Counted from the first letter of the stretch, positions 9,715 to 19,697 are shown. The stretch: DNA of 64,000 bases from Prevotella melaninogenica (GCF_018127925.1 NZ_CP072348.1:875501-939500), one strand, 5' to 3'. Numbers and translations: made by a program. Notes: generated by a model not told the origin, from the letters alone.

Positions 9715-9722
9715 TATCTTTG
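9715..9722 (+). promoter_or_regulatory. -7 box upstream of the ADP-ribosylglycohydrolase
   Basis: TATCTTTG matches TAnnTTTG. It would give a leader of about 120 bases before the ATG at 9849. Confidence 0.5.
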
Positions 9723-9848
9723 TATCTAACAAGTAGATTTGATAATAAAGAGCTCAAGTATAAATAAGAGTAGTGTCTAAAGAAAGCAGAAGAGAAGTTA
9801 AGTCGATTGCTTCTGCCACAAAACACTAAGCAAATAAAGGTTTTAGCT

Positions 9849-11060
9849 ATGTTAGGAGCAATCATTGGAGATATCATTGGCTCAGTATATGAGTTCAACA
9901 ATAAGAAGCAGAAAGACTTTCATCTCTTTACCCCGATGAGTCGGTTTACAGATGACACTGTGATGACTTTGGCTGTTGCAGAATGGCTAACAGAAGACAA
10001 GGAACACAGTGAAGAAGGGCTTGTACTGCGAATGCAAGACTTGGGTAGACGTTATCCTTACGTTGGTTACGGCGGTGGTTTTAGGCGGTGGCTGTACAAT
10101 CAGCAACCAAAACCTTATAACAGCTATGGGAATGGGGCGGCTATGAGAGTAAGCCCTATTGCTTTCTATGCACAGAGCTTAGAGGAGACCTTAAGACTTG
10201 CTACTATCTCAGCAAAGGTTACTCATAATCATCCAGAAGGTATAAAAGGTGCCAAAGCAATTGCCTCCGCAACCTATCTTGCACGCACAGGAGCATCAAA
10301 AACAGAGATAAAAGCTTATGTGGAGGCAAATTTCAAATATAATTTAAACCTGCAGTTAGACCATATCCGTTCCATTGTCTGCGATGCTATGAGTTGTCAG
10401 AAAACTGTTCCAGCAGCTATTTGGGCATTTTTAGAAGGCGAGGACTTTGAGGACGTGATACGTATTGCTGTCTCCTTGGGCGGTGATTCAGACACAATAG
10501 CAGCAATGGCTGGAAGTATTGCACAAGCTTTTTATGGTCTTCCTCTAAAGCTTGCCACCTATTGTTACGCACTGCTAACACCATACTTACGCACTATTCT
10601 CAATAAGTTCGAAGAAAGTATAGGAGTACTTGCTCCCGACCCTTTCGACATTGAAAGATTTATCAAGGCTCAGAATGCTGACAACACCTACCAACGAGCG
10701 TTGGAAGAAATGCAGCGAGGGCATAAAACCTCACACTGGATATGGTTTATCTTCCCACAACTAAAAGGACTTGGACATAGTCGCTATTCACAATATTACG
10801 GCTTAGCTGATGCGGACGAAACTCGTACATTCCTTGCAAACTCATGCTTGAATAAACGACTGCGTGAGATAACCTGCACCCTACTGACACATAAAGACAG
10901 AAACATAGAACAACTTATGGGCAGTTATGTTGATGCTTTAAAGCTAAAATCTTCAATGACATTATTTGATGCTATTAGTCCAAATGATATCTTTTCAGAA
11001 GTTCTAAAAACATTTTACAATGGTGAGAAGGACCACAATACGATAAAAAAGATAGGCTAA
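9849..11060 (+). CDS. ADP-ribosylglycohydrolase fused to a DUF1810 domain
   Basis: 403 residues from the ATG at 9849; an in-frame TTG at 9807 is possible, but family homology begins at MLGAIIGDIIGSVYE. Residues 1-265 form an ADP-ribosylglycohydrolase (DraG/ARH-like) domain with the metal-binding motifs GDIIGSVYE, FTDDT (about 33-37) and GGDSDT (about 211-216), expected to remove ADP-ribose from a protein, nucleic acid or small molecule. Residues 275-400 match DUF1810 (HWIWFIFPQLKGLGHS, then YYGLADADETR). All metal ligands look intact. The fusion suggests DUF1810 acts in the same ADP-ribose pathway; the substrate is unknown. Confidence 0.88.
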   Translation: MLGAIIGDIIGSVYEFNNKKQKDFHLFTPMSRFTDDTVMTLAVAEWLTEDKEHSEEGLVLRMQDLGRRYPYVGYGGGFRRWLYNQQPKPYNSYGNGAAMRVSPIAFYAQSLEETLRLATISAKVTHNHPEGIKGAKAIASATYLARTGASKTEIKAYVEANFKYNLNLQLDHIRSIVCDAMSCQKTVPAAIWAFLEGEDFEDVIRIAVSLGGDSDTIAAMAGSIAQAFYGLPLKLATYCYALLTPYLRTILNKFEESIGVLAPDPFDIERFIKAQNADNTYQRALEEMQRGHKTSHWIWFIFPQLKGLGHSRYSQYYGLADADETRTFLANSCLNKRLREITCTLLTHKDRNIEQLMGSYVDALKLKSSMTLFDAISPNDIFSEVLKTFYNGEKDHNTIKKIG

Positions 11061-11163
11061 AACGTGGAGAAACCTTATCAAAACATCCCTCTTACATTAA
11101 GATTTCATTCTCTTTTTCTTCTTTTCTTTTATAAGAAACAACAGAACATTCAGCAAAAATACT

Positions 11164-11171
11164 TACCTTTG
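11164..11171 (+). promoter_or_regulatory. -7 box upstream of the radical SAM gene
   Basis: TACCTTTG matches TAnnTTTG, 22 bases before the ATG at 11193. No good -33 element is visible. Confidence 0.45.
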
Positions 11172-11192
11172 TTGTTATAAAATAAATATTCA

Positions 11193-11975
11193 ATGAGCAC
11201 GATTATCTATCCATCCCCTATATTTGGACCAGTTCACAGCCGTCGTTTAGGTATTTCCTTAGGCATTAACTTGATGCCAGCAGACGGTAAGATATGCACA
11301 TTCGACTGCATATATTGCGAATGTGGCTTCAACAAAGATCACCGCACAAAGACGCCCCACCCTACTCGTGAACATGTTGCGGAAGCTTTGGAAACCAAGT
11401 TAAAGGAGATGCAACAAGAGAATATTCACCCTGATGTATTGACTTTTGCAGGTAATGGCGAGCCTACCTCCCACCCACACTTTGATGAAATCATTGACGA
11501 CACAATCCGCCTACGTAACAAATATTGCCCACAGGCTAAGATATCTGTCCTCAGTAACTCTACCTTTATCCACCGTCCGAAGATTCATGAAGCACTATCA
11601 AAGGTCGACAATAACATTCTGAAACTCGATACCATCAATGCTGAATATATCAATAAGGTAGACCGTCCTACGCAGCCTTCCTATGATGTAAAAAGAATCA
11701 TTGCAGATATCAAGTCTTTCAACGGACAAACAATTATCCAAACAATGTTTATGAAAGGGACTACTGAAGACGGATATGATGTTAACAACACAACCGAAGC
11801 CTTCGTTGCACCGTGGCTTGAGACAATCAAAGAGATTGCTCCCCGTGAAGTAATGATTTACACCATCGATCGTGAGACGCCCGACCAGCACCTGCAAAAG
11901 GCTACACGCGAAGAATTAGATGCTATCTGTGATCGTGTCATCGCATTGGGAATCCCTTGCACAGCATCATATTAA
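11193..11975 (+). CDS. Radical SAM protein
   Basis: A 260-residue radical SAM enzyme. The cluster-binding CxxxCxxC motif is CTFDCIYC at C35, C39 and C42, followed by a fourth Cys at 44. A glycine-rich FAGNGEPTSHPHF motif (about residues 89-101) resembles the GGE SAM-binding motif, and the middle forms the partial TIM barrel (SVLSNST, LKLDTINAEYINKVDRP). There is no extra iron-sulfur (SPASM) domain. The reaction is unknown; the family resembles the compact wyosine/YfkB-like group. It stands alone before a convergent junction. Confidence 0.85.
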   Translation: MSTIIYPSPIFGPVHSRRLGISLGINLMPADGKICTFDCIYCECGFNKDHRTKTPHPTREHVAEALETKLKEMQQENIHPDVLTFAGNGEPTSHPHFDEIIDDTIRLRNKYCPQAKISVLSNSTFIHRPKIHEALSKVDNNILKLDTINAEYINKVDRPTQPSYDVKRIIADIKSFNGQTIIQTMFMKGTTEDGYDVNNTTEAFVAPWLETIKEIAPREVMIYTIDRETPDQHLQKATREELDAICDRVIALGIPCTASY

Positions 11976-12231
11976 CGTTTCTCTATTCTTAATATCCCTA
12001 TCACGGAAAGATTCCTATTATAGAAAAATATCCAATACGAAAGTATAAACCAAACATAATGGACACACTTTTGATGTGCCTATTTTATTTTGACGAATGT
12101 ATAAATCCTCCGTCTCTCTTACTTATAAAACAAATTACTTTAAGTTTAGTTGAGGGTTACTTGCATTACCAGAAGCCTACAGAGCCTACTGAAATGTCAT
12201 AACTTTTCTTATTCCTACAATCTCAATACAT
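11976..12231. other. Gene-free, AT-rich stretch
   Basis: No ORF, RNA gene or convincing hairpin is seen between the radical SAM stop and repeat A2. A single pair of TTACTT motifs 22 bases apart (12135, 12157) is too weak to call an array. Confidence 0.5.
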
Positions 12232-12384
12232 GCTCTTTTGGCTTCTAAAAGACGCCTTATTGACTTGCAAAAGGTGCCCTTTTGAGGTCTAACTAACGCC
12301 CTTTTGAGGCCCAATTAAGCACCTCTTACTTTACTACTTTGTAACTAACTGATTCGCTGTTGATTGCAAACTTGCTCTTTACAC
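12232..12384. repeat. Family A 22-bp-period element, copy A2
   Basis: Seven units start at 12232, 12254, 12276, 12298, 12319, 12341 and 12363, with the same spacing as A1 (22,22,22,21,22,22). Units 3-4 start GCCCTTTTG, unit 5 GCACCTCTT and unit 6 GTAAC; units 1, 2 and 7 are more diverged. It lies between the convergent radical SAM and LpxA-like genes. 12385-12510 shows nothing further. Confidence 0.85.
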
Positions 12385-12513
12385 GCGTTTTAGTCTTTAT
12401 TTGTAGCTATTTTACCCAAATTTATGTCATGATTTTTCAAAACATTATCTACGAAATTTAAAGCACAAATCAGGCACCAGTTTAACCCAAATTAATAAAT
12501 GAATTAAATAAAA

Positions 12514-12541
12514 AAGAGAGCCAACCTCACGGCTGTCTCTC
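12514..12541 (-). terminator. Terminator of the LpxA-like gene / efflux operon
   Basis: On the minus strand GAGA(CA)GCC and GGCTCTC form a bulged hairpin followed by TTTTTT. Confidence 0.6.
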
Positions 12542-12569
12542 CCCATCATAAAATTTATAGGTATGAAAA

Positions 12570-13352
12570 TTATAATTTACTGATAATTCCTTCTTCTGTA
12601 CCTCGCACGAATTCGAGGATGTTACGGATAGCAGGTGAGTCTGGTACCTGCTGTTCAATCTGGATACAAGCATCAAAGACCGATGTCTGACCGTGGAACA
12701 ACAGACGATAAGCATTCGCAATATGCTTAATTACCTTATCATCAAGTCCTGCAGTCGTACTGATAGTGCTGTTTACACCATTAAAGCCAATAGGCGCTCC
12801 CCCAGCTATAACATAAGGAGGAACATCCTTAGAGAAGGTTGTACCAGCTTGTACCACAGCATATTCACCTACACGAGTATTGGCTTTCTCAACAACATTA
12901 GATGAGATAAGAGCACCAGTACCAATGTTACAATCACCAGCCACCTTTGCGCCATAACCAAAGACACAACGGTCACCAACAACAGTGTCATGACTGATAT
13001 GTGCACCTTCCATCAAGAAGTTGTTTGAACCAAGAACTGTCTTACAACCACGATGTGTAGCACGATTGATGACAACATTCTCTCGAATAATATTATTATC
13101 GCCTATAATCAGTTCGCTCTTTTCGCCCACAAACTCAAAGTCCTGTGGCAAGGCAGCGAGTACTGAGCCTTGGTGAATCTTGTTGCCGTTACCCATACGA
13201 GTACCATTTAAGATACTCACAAAGGGGAAGATAATACAGTTATCGCCAATGACAACATCATCCTCTATATATACAAATGGGAATATCTTACAGCCGTCTC
13301 CTATCTTTGCTTTTGGAGAAATATCAGCTTTTGGACTAATTTCGCTACTCAT
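12570..13352 (-). CDS. LpxA-like UDP-GlcNAc acyltransferase family protein
   Basis: A 260-residue left-handed beta-helix acyltransferase with hexapeptide repeats (residues 4-180) and the LpxA-type alpha-helical C terminus (DKVIKHIANAYRLLF). LpxA performs the first lipid A step, 3-O-acylation of UDP-GlcNAc. H118 and H121 in HISHD match the catalytic region, but the positions of E. coli H144, H160 and Q161 appear to be D140, E155 and K156. It also lacks the lpxC/fabZ neighbours usual for Bacteroidetes lpxA. It may be a paralogue with another acyl or sugar-nucleotide substrate, so I leave the symbol blank. It lies downstream of the efflux operon. Confidence 0.8.
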   Translation of the reverse strand: MSSEISPKADISPKAKIGDGCKIFPFVYIEDDVVIGDNCIIFPFVSILNGTRMGNGNKIHQGSVLAALPQDFEFVGEKSELIIGDNNIIRENVVINRATHRGCKTVLGSNNFLMEGAHISHDTVVGDRCVFGYGAKVAGDCNIGTGALISSNVVEKANTRVGEYAVVQAGTTFSKDVPPYVIAGGAPIGFNGVNSTISTTAGLDDKVIKHIANAYRLLFHGQTSVFDACIQIEQQVPDSPAIRNILEFVRGTEEGIISKL

Positions 13353-13525
13353 AATCTTAAATATTTAATTTTTCAGTATCTACCGACAATCACCTTCAAG
13401 GGCAGCCTTATCAGTTATGTCGGTAATCATAATTATAACGTACTAATGAGAATTTTGCTCAGAATGATTCTGAATTGTAACTTGGAAGTAATCATAATTA
13501 TGTATTATGAATTGTGAATTATGAA

Positions 13526-14905
13526 TTACTTCGCACCTCCACCTAAGGCTTTGTACAGATTGACTATTGACTGAAGCTTTGTAAACTGCTCCTGAACCTG
13601 TGAGATTTCAGCATTAAGCAGACTCTGCTGTGCGGTAATAACCTCAAGATAAGTACTTGAACTCTGAGTATAGAGCATCTGTGTGTGCTCAACATTCTTC
13701 TTCAAAACATCAATCTGTTGCTGACGCAACTGCTCTTTTTCATTAGCAGCATTGTATGCTACAAGTGCATTGCTTACCTCTGAGCCAGCCTTAAGAATAC
13801 TATTCTGCCATGTGTTGTATGCCTGCTTGTACTTATCTTCGGCAACACGCAAACCTGCTGTCAGCTGACCACGCATAAAGATAGGCTGTGTAAGGCTACC
13901 CACAACACTTAAAAGGAGTTTACCTGGGTTCACCATACCACCACTATTAGTCCAAGCCCCAGTAGGAGAAATGGTCAATAATGGATAGAAACGGCTGCGA
14001 GCTGTCTGAACATTATAGAAGCACTGTGCCAAAGCCATTTCGTTTGCATGTACATCAGCACGATTGCTCAATAGCTGTACACCGATACCACCTGCAAAGT
14101 TAGCTGGCAGACTCTGATTGTCAAGACTACCACGTGCTACGGTCTGAGCAGGCTCACCAAGGAGTAAGCTAAGCGTATTCTCTGTCTCACGAATCTGACG
14201 ACGGATATCTGCAGCCTGTGTCTGAACACTGTAGAAAGCAGCCTCAGCACTCTGTACACTCGTTGAACGAGCACGACCAAACTCCATCTGAAGTTTCATC
14301 ACATCCCAAGTATTCTTGGTCAGACCTAACATGTCATCGACAATCTGCCTTTGACGGTCGAGCATTAAGAGGGTATAATAAAGATTAGCGACACTACTTA
14401 TAAGCGTTGTCTGTGCATAAACCTTATAATCTTGTGCCTGCATCATCGTCATCTGAGCAGCCTTCTTTGAAGAACGCAACTTACCAAAGAGGTCTACCTC
14501 CCAACTCGCTGCAACAGGAAGAGTATAAGACTGAGTTGATGATGTATGTGTACCGAAATGAGAAATAGTTCCTGTCGGTGCAAAGACTACTGATGGTAAA
14601 AAAGACAACTTAGCCGCTTTAACCTGCTGCTCAGCAATATCAACATTCAATGCAGCATTAAGTAAGTCTGGATTATTATTAAGCGCCTTCTCAATAAGAG
14701 TCTGCAGATGTGGGTCAGTAAAGACACTGCGCCATGGCAGATTACCAAAGTCATTAGCACCCTCAAGCGCAGCCTTGTCATCAATAGGGTCGCGAACAAT
14801 GCCACTCATTTTCACGTCAGGGCGTTCGTAATTGCCATAGAGACTCTTACAGCCTGTCAGTAACAGGGCTGCAAGAGCTATGATGATTATATTTAATTTC
14901 TTCAT
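13526..14905 (-). CDS. RND efflux outer-membrane factor (OprM/NodT family)
   Basis: A 459-residue outer-membrane lipoprotein with lipobox LLLTGCKS (Cys19). It is the TolC-like exit duct of a tripartite pump: two OEP repeats of about 200 residues with the long alpha-helical barrel (Q- and A-rich helices, e.g. AEAAFYSVQTQAADIRRQI). PWRSVFTDPHLQTLIEKAL is a typical N-terminal motif. It is the third gene of the efflux operon, 20 bases after the inner-membrane pump. The 170-base gap before the LpxA-like gene holds AT-rich direct repeats (GTAATCATAATTAT at 13423 and 13488). Confidence 0.95.
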   Translation of the reverse strand: MKKLNIIIIALAALLLTGCKSLYGNYERPDVKMSGIVRDPIDDKAALEGANDFGNLPWRSVFTDPHLQTLIEKALNNNPDLLNAALNVDIAEQQVKAAKLSFLPSVVFAPTGTISHFGTHTSSTQSYTLPVAASWEVDLFGKLRSSKKAAQMTMMQAQDYKVYAQTTLISSVANLYYTLLMLDRQRQIVDDMLGLTKNTWDVMKLQMEFGRARSTSVQSAEAAFYSVQTQAADIRRQIRETENTLSLLLGEPAQTVARGSLDNQSLPANFAGGIGVQLLSNRADVHANEMALAQCFYNVQTARSRFYPLLTISPTGAWTNSGGMVNPGKLLLSVVGSLTQPIFMRGQLTAGLRVAEDKYKQAYNTWQNSILKAGSEVSNALVAYNAANEKEQLRQQQIDVLKKNVEHTQMLYTQSSSTYLEVITAQQSLLNAEISQVQEQFTKLQSIVNLYKALGGGAK

Positions 14906-14925
14906 TGTTATTCCTTTATTAGTGT

Positions 14926-17900
14926 CTACTCTTCAATCTTATAATCCGTTGCAGGTCCCTTTGAGAACTGCTCGAGTTCCTTGATTACATCACGGCTTGC
15001 CTCATCCTCAAATACGAGAGGCTTAACACGCTCCTGTAAGTACTGGAAGAAGGCGAACAGAGCTGGTACAACGAATACCTGACAGAGCGTACCGATAAGC
15101 ATACCACCGACAGCAGCTGCACCCAACGTCTGGTTACCATTACGACCTACACCACTTGCAAACATCAATGGTAACAAACCAATAATCATTGCAAGAGAGG
15201 TCATAAGAATAGGACGCAGACGAGCACCAGCACCTAAGATTGCTGCATACTTAATCGCCATACCTGTACGACGACGCTCAAGAGCGAACTCTACAATAAG
15301 AATAGCATTCTTTGCCAACAGACCAATCAACATAATCAGTGAAATCTGCATATAGATATCATTGTTATGTCCGAAGATCAACGTAAAGATAAATGCACCA
15401 GACAAACCGATAGGAATAGAAAGAATTACAGCCAAAGGAAGGATGTAACTCTCATACTGAGCACTCAAAATCAAGTAAACGAATACGATACAAAGAACGA
15501 AAATCATTGCGGTAGAGTTAGATGACTCCTGCTCTGAACGAGTCAGACCAGAGAACTCATAACCATAACCCTGTGGCAACACTTGTTTTGCAACCTCCTC
15601 TGCAGCCTGAATAGCCTGACCTGAAGAATAACCATCAGCTGGTGTAGCACTGATAGAGATAGAGGTAAAGAGGTTGAAACGAGTAATGTTTGATGGACCA
15701 TAAACACGCTTCAATGTGCAAAACTCACTTACAGGTGCCATTCCACCAGCTGTTCTTACATAGATATTCGTCAGTCCACTCTCACTCATACGACTCTCAA
15801 CCGTGCCTTGAATCATAACACGGAAGAGCTTACCATAAGAGTTGAAGTTTGAAGCATACATACCACCATAATATCCCTGCAATACTGAGAGAATTGCAGC
15901 TGGTGATGTACCAGCCTGCTTTGCCTTTGCCACATCAACATCAACCATATACTGTGGATAGTTAGGATTATAAGTGGTAAGTGCACGGCTGAACTCTGGA
16001 CGCTTATTCAATGCAGCTAAATAATCCTGTGCTACCTTATAGAACTTATTAAGATCGCCACCTGTCTTATCCTGCAATACAAAAGAAACACCATTTGATA
16101 GACCATAACCAGGAATCATCGGAGGACCGAAAGCAATAATCTGTGCTCCCTTGATACTTGATGTCTGCTTGTAAATCATACCCAAAATCATATTCGATGA
16201 TGTTGGATCGATAAACAGACCAGCTATACCTGCGCCATCAAAGACAGACTTAATACGATCTATCATTCCATACTCACGCTCGGCAAATGGCTTTAGCTTA
16301 ATAATAAAGGTTGACTGGTTAGAACCCTGTCCAGCGATGAAGTTGTAACCTACAATCTGCTCACGGCGCTCAATATATGGGTTGCTTGCCAACATTTTGT
16401 CAATCTGGTCGGTCACCTTCTGGGTTTCAACCTGTGATGTACCCGGTGGCAAACTAATCATTGCAAACAATGTACCCATATCCTCATTTGGAACAAGACC
16501 AGTCTTAGTGAAATTCATTGTCAGAACAAGCGCAACAATACCCAAAACAACAGTGAGGCTTGATATCCAACGGTGATTTATAATCTTCTCAACAACCTTC
16601 TGATACTTGTTGTTAATCTTATCATACTGGGTATTGAAAGCCATGTGGAAACGGTCAACACGTGACAGTTTCTTGTGCTCCTCATCCTTGCTATGTGGCT
16701 TCAGGAAGATAGCACAGAGCGCTGGAGAAAGTGTCAAAGCATTCAAAGCAGAGATGACGATAGACACAGCCATCGTAACACCAAACTCACGATAGAATGT
16801 ACCAGAAGTTCCACCAATAAAGGATACAGGAACAAACACGGCTGACATCACCAAAGTAATAGAGATAATAGCACCAGAGATTTCGTTCATTGCATCAATA
16901 GCTGCTGTCATAGCGCTCTTATAACCTAAGTCGAGCTTTGCATGTACAGCCTCAACGACCACGATGGCATCATCGACCACAATTGCAATTGCCAACAGCA
17001 ACGCCGAGAGTGTCAGCAGGTTGATGGAGAATCCGAATACCCAAAGGAAGAAGAAGGTTCCTATCAAAGCCACAGGAACTGCAATCATTGGAATTAACGT
17101 TGAACGAATGTCCTGCAAGAAGATATACACAACGAAAAATACCAATAAAAGAGTTATAAACAATGTAAAGACCACCTCTTCGATTGAAGCAAAGAGGAAC
17201 TCTGTTACGTCCTGCTCAATTGTAACTTTCATGCCCGGCGGCATCTGCTTCTGAGCATCAGCCAAGGCAGTCTTCACATCATCTGCAATCTGTGTAGCAT
17301 TTGAACCAGCAATCTGGTTTACCATACCAATAACAGCAGGACGGCTGTTGTTCTTCATCATAACTGAATACTGCAGACCACCTAACTCAACCTTTGCTAC
17401 ATCGCGCAAGTGAACTGTTTGACCATTGGTATTGCTTGAGATGATAATATTACCATACTCCTCAGGGGTCTTCAGACGACCTTTGTAACGCATGGTATAT
17501 TCAAACTTCTGATTACTCTGCTCACCAAATGAACCCGGTGCAGCCTCGATATTCTGCTCTGCCAAAGCCATAGATACATCTGATGGAACCAGCTTATGCT
17601 GCTTCATCTTATCAGGATACAGCCAAACTCGCATAGAGTAGGTCTTCATACCCGGTGTCTGTACGTCACCAACACCATTGATACGCTTCAACATTGGCAC
17701 GATATTGATATTGTTATAGTTCGTCAAGAACTCGTCATCATATCGTCCGTCATCTGTTGTCAATGAATACATCACAACGTTTGAACTCTGACGCTTTGAT
17801 ACCGTCACACCCACACGTGTCACCTCAGCTGGCAACAATGCCTGTGCTTGTGACACACGGTTCTGTACGTTGACAGCTGCCATATTTGGATCTGCACCCT

Positions 17901-18189
17901 GCTTGAAGTAAACCGTAATCATTGCCATACCAGCATTGGTTGCGGTTGATTCCATATAGGTCATGTTCTCAACACCGTTGATACTTTCCTCCAATGGTGT
18001 GATAACAGAATTCAGCACGGTCTGTGCATCTGCTCCCTGATAAAATGTCGAAATCGAAATCGTAGGAGGGGCAATATTCGGATATTGTTCAATAGGCAGT
18101 GATACCAATCCAATGATACCCAAGAGTACAAAGAAGATTGATATAACCGTTGACAATACCGGTCGTTTGATAAAATTCGTAAATGTCAT
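14926..18189 (-). CDS. RND multidrug efflux permease (HAE1/AcrB family)
   Basis: A 1087-residue inner-membrane proton antiporter with 12 transmembrane helices and two large periplasmic porter loops. The N terminus (FIKRPVLSTVISIFFVLLGIIGL), the TM4 proton-relay aspartates in AIAIVVDDAIVVVEAV, the TM10 lysine in GLLAKNAILIVEFALERR, and the FIGGTSGTFYREFG segment are hallmarks of hydrophobe/amphiphile exporters. It carries drugs, dyes or bile-type compounds to the outer-membrane factor; the substrate cannot be told from sequence. It lies between the adaptor and outer-membrane genes. Confidence 0.97.
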   Translation of the reverse strand: MTFTNFIKRPVLSTVISIFFVLLGIIGLVSLPIEQYPNIAPPTISISTFYQGADAQTVLNSVITPLEESINGVENMTYMESTATNAGMAMITVYFKQGADPNMAAVNVQNRVSQAQALLPAEVTRVGVTVSKRQSSNVVMYSLTTDDGRYDDEFLTNYNNINIVPMLKRINGVGDVQTPGMKTYSMRVWLYPDKMKQHKLVPSDVSMALAEQNIEAAPGSFGEQSNQKFEYTMRYKGRLKTPEEYGNIIISSNTNGQTVHLRDVAKVELGGLQYSVMMKNNSRPAVIGMVNQIAGSNATQIADDVKTALADAQKQMPPGMKVTIEQDVTEFLFASIEEVVFTLFITLLLVFFVVYIFLQDIRSTLIPMIAVPVALIGTFFFLWVFGFSINLLTLSALLLAIAIVVDDAIVVVEAVHAKLDLGYKSAMTAAIDAMNEISGAIISITLVMSAVFVPVSFIGGTSGTFYREFGVTMAVSIVISALNALTLSPALCAIFLKPHSKDEEHKKLSRVDRFHMAFNTQYDKINNKYQKVVEKIINHRWISSLTVVLGIVALVLTMNFTKTGLVPNEDMGTLFAMISLPPGTSQVETQKVTDQIDKMLASNPYIERREQIVGYNFIAGQGSNQSTFIIKLKPFAEREYGMIDRIKSVFDGAGIAGLFIDPTSSNMILGMIYKQTSSIKGAQIIAFGPPMIPGYGLSNGVSFVLQDKTGGDLNKFYKVAQDYLAALNKRPEFSRALTTYNPNYPQYMVDVDVAKAKQAGTSPAAILSVLQGYYGGMYASNFNSYGKLFRVMIQGTVESRMSESGLTNIYVRTAGGMAPVSEFCTLKRVYGPSNITRFNLFTSISISATPADGYSSGQAIQAAEEVAKQVLPQGYGYEFSGLTRSEQESSNSTAMIFVLCIVFVYLILSAQYESYILPLAVILSIPIGLSGAFIFTLIFGHNNDIYMQISLIMLIGLLAKNAILIVEFALERRRTGMAIKYAAILGAGARLRPILMTSLAMIIGLLPLMFASGVGRNGNQTLGAAAVGGMLIGTLCQVFVVPALFAFFQYLQERVKPLVFEDEASRDVIKELEQFSKGPATDYKIEE

Positions 18190-18271
18190 AATACCTAATT
18201 GTTTATTTAGGGTTTGTAAATATCGAATGAGCTAAGCAATTCATCATCACCCCTCATTCAACACCTATCAC

Positions 18272-19606
18272 CTACTTATCTTCTCCCTTCATAGCTTTGA
18301 GAAAGCCTGATGCTGAACCTTGGTTCTCGCCAAGTTTCTCTGCTTTCTCAATGGCTTTATCATACTCTGCTGGAGTAAGTGCCGTAATCTTTGCACCATC
18401 CTCAAGACTTGAAAGGCCCTTGCTCACAATACGGTCGCCCATTTTAAGACCACTTGTAACAATATAATTGATACCATCATTCTGTGGATCAACGGTTATC
18501 TCGGCATAATGTACCTTGCTATCAGCATCAACCTTATATACAAAGATCTTATCCTGAACCTGTACAGTAGCTTCCTGTGGTACCAACAAAGCACGGTTGT
18601 TATTCTTTGCGATAACAATCTGACCGCTACCACCACTCTTCAACAAGTGCTCTGGGTTAGGGAAACGGGCAATAACACTCACTGTACCAGTTGTTGCATC
18701 TATGATACCACTGGTCTTAACAACTACACCTTCATGGTTATAAGTTGTACCATCAGCTAACATCAAACTAACACTTGGGAAAGACTTGATAGCATTAGCC
18801 AAACCATTATTAGTACGGCTAAGCTTTAAGACATCAGACTCTGTCATTGAAAAGTAAACTTCTATAGAAGAAGTGTTACTAACAGTGGTAACAGGCTGTG
18901 CAGAAGAAGCACTAACCAAAGCACCTTCCTTATAAGGAAGACTACCAACATAACCTGATGCAGGACTCTTCACATAGCAGAAACCGAGATTATCTTTAGC
19001 AGTTGAGAGCATTGCCTGAGCCTGACGAACAGCTGCATGCGCCTGTGTCACTGCTGCATTAGCAGATGCTACGCCACTCTGTGCTTGGCTAACAGCAGCC
19101 TGGGCTGTCTCGTATGCATTCTTTGCAGCCTCCAACTCATAATCACCTATTACCTTATTATTATAAAGGTTCTTACTGTTACTATAAGTCAATCGTGAAG
19201 TTGCAGCCTGCGCATTGGCTGAATTAAGACTTGCATTAGCTTGTACGACACGAGCCTGAGCACCTGCAACACCACTCTGTGCTGATGCAACCTGAGCCTC
19301 GGCCTGACGAACAGCAGCCTGATAAGTAGAGTTATCTACCACGAAGAGGACCTGCCCTGCACGGACATACTCACCTTCATGTACATAAAGTTTCGTGATA
19401 AAGCCACTAACTTTTGGACGTACCTCAACATCCTGCACACCCTTAATGGTTGCTGGGAATGTCGTTTTCAACTGTGCATTAGCTGCACTAATTGTAACTA
19501 CTGGATACTCATCGTTTGTTGGGAGACTTTGTCTACCTCCTCCACCACAACTGGTAAGTAACACTGTCACTGCTGTTATAGCAGACAATAAGATACTTTT
19601 TTTCAT
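18272..19606 (-). CDS. RND efflux periplasmic adaptor (membrane fusion protein)
   Basis: A 444-residue periplasmic lipoprotein with signal and lipobox VLLTSCGG (Cys20). Adaptors of the AcrA type bridge pump and outer-membrane duct. A lipoyl half-motif (VEVRPKVSGFITKLYVHEGEYVRAG), a long Ala/Gln-rich coiled-coil hairpin (about 90-200), the second lipoyl half (YVKSPASGYVGSLPYKEG) and beta-barrel regions follow in normal order. It is the first gene of the operon; a dyad at 19709-19735 overlaps the likely promoter and could bind a repressor. Confidence 0.96.
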   Translation of the reverse strand: MKKSILLSAITAVTVLLTSCGGGGRQSLPTNDEYPVVTISAANAQLKTTFPATIKGVQDVEVRPKVSGFITKLYVHEGEYVRAGQVLFVVDNSTYQAAVRQAEAQVASAQSGVAGAQARVVQANASLNSANAQAATSRLTYSNSKNLYNNKVIGDYELEAAKNAYETAQAAVSQAQSGVASANAAVTQAHAAVRQAQAMLSTAKDNLGFCYVKSPASGYVGSLPYKEGALVSASSAQPVTTVSNTSSIEVYFSMTESDVLKLSRTNNGLANAIKSFPSVSLMLADGTTYNHEGVVVKTSGIIDATTGTVSVIARFPNPEHLLKSGGSGQIVIAKNNNRALLVPQEATVQVQDKIFVYKVDADSKVHYAEITVDPQNDGINYIVTSGLKMGDRIVSKGLSSLEDGAKITALTPAEYDKAIEKAEKLGENQGSASGFLKAMKGEDK

Positions 19607-19697
19607 ACCTAAATAAATTATATATTCTTTTTATTATCTCAATTCAACAGGAAAAACAAGGCTTAACCTGTATACTAAAAGTTTATTTATTATTAAG

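Noticed and set aside
9807-9848. TTG start for the ADP-ribosylglycohydrolase
   Set aside because: Family homology begins at the ATG at 9849; the 14 extra residues look unlike coding sequence.
12135-12178. Pair of TTACTT motifs 22 bp apart
   Set aside because: Only one short pair, and a nearby third copy is out of register; likely chance.
13423-13502. Direct repeat GTAATCATAATTAT
   Set aside because: The copies are 65 bases apart in simple AT-rich sequence; no further structure supports it.
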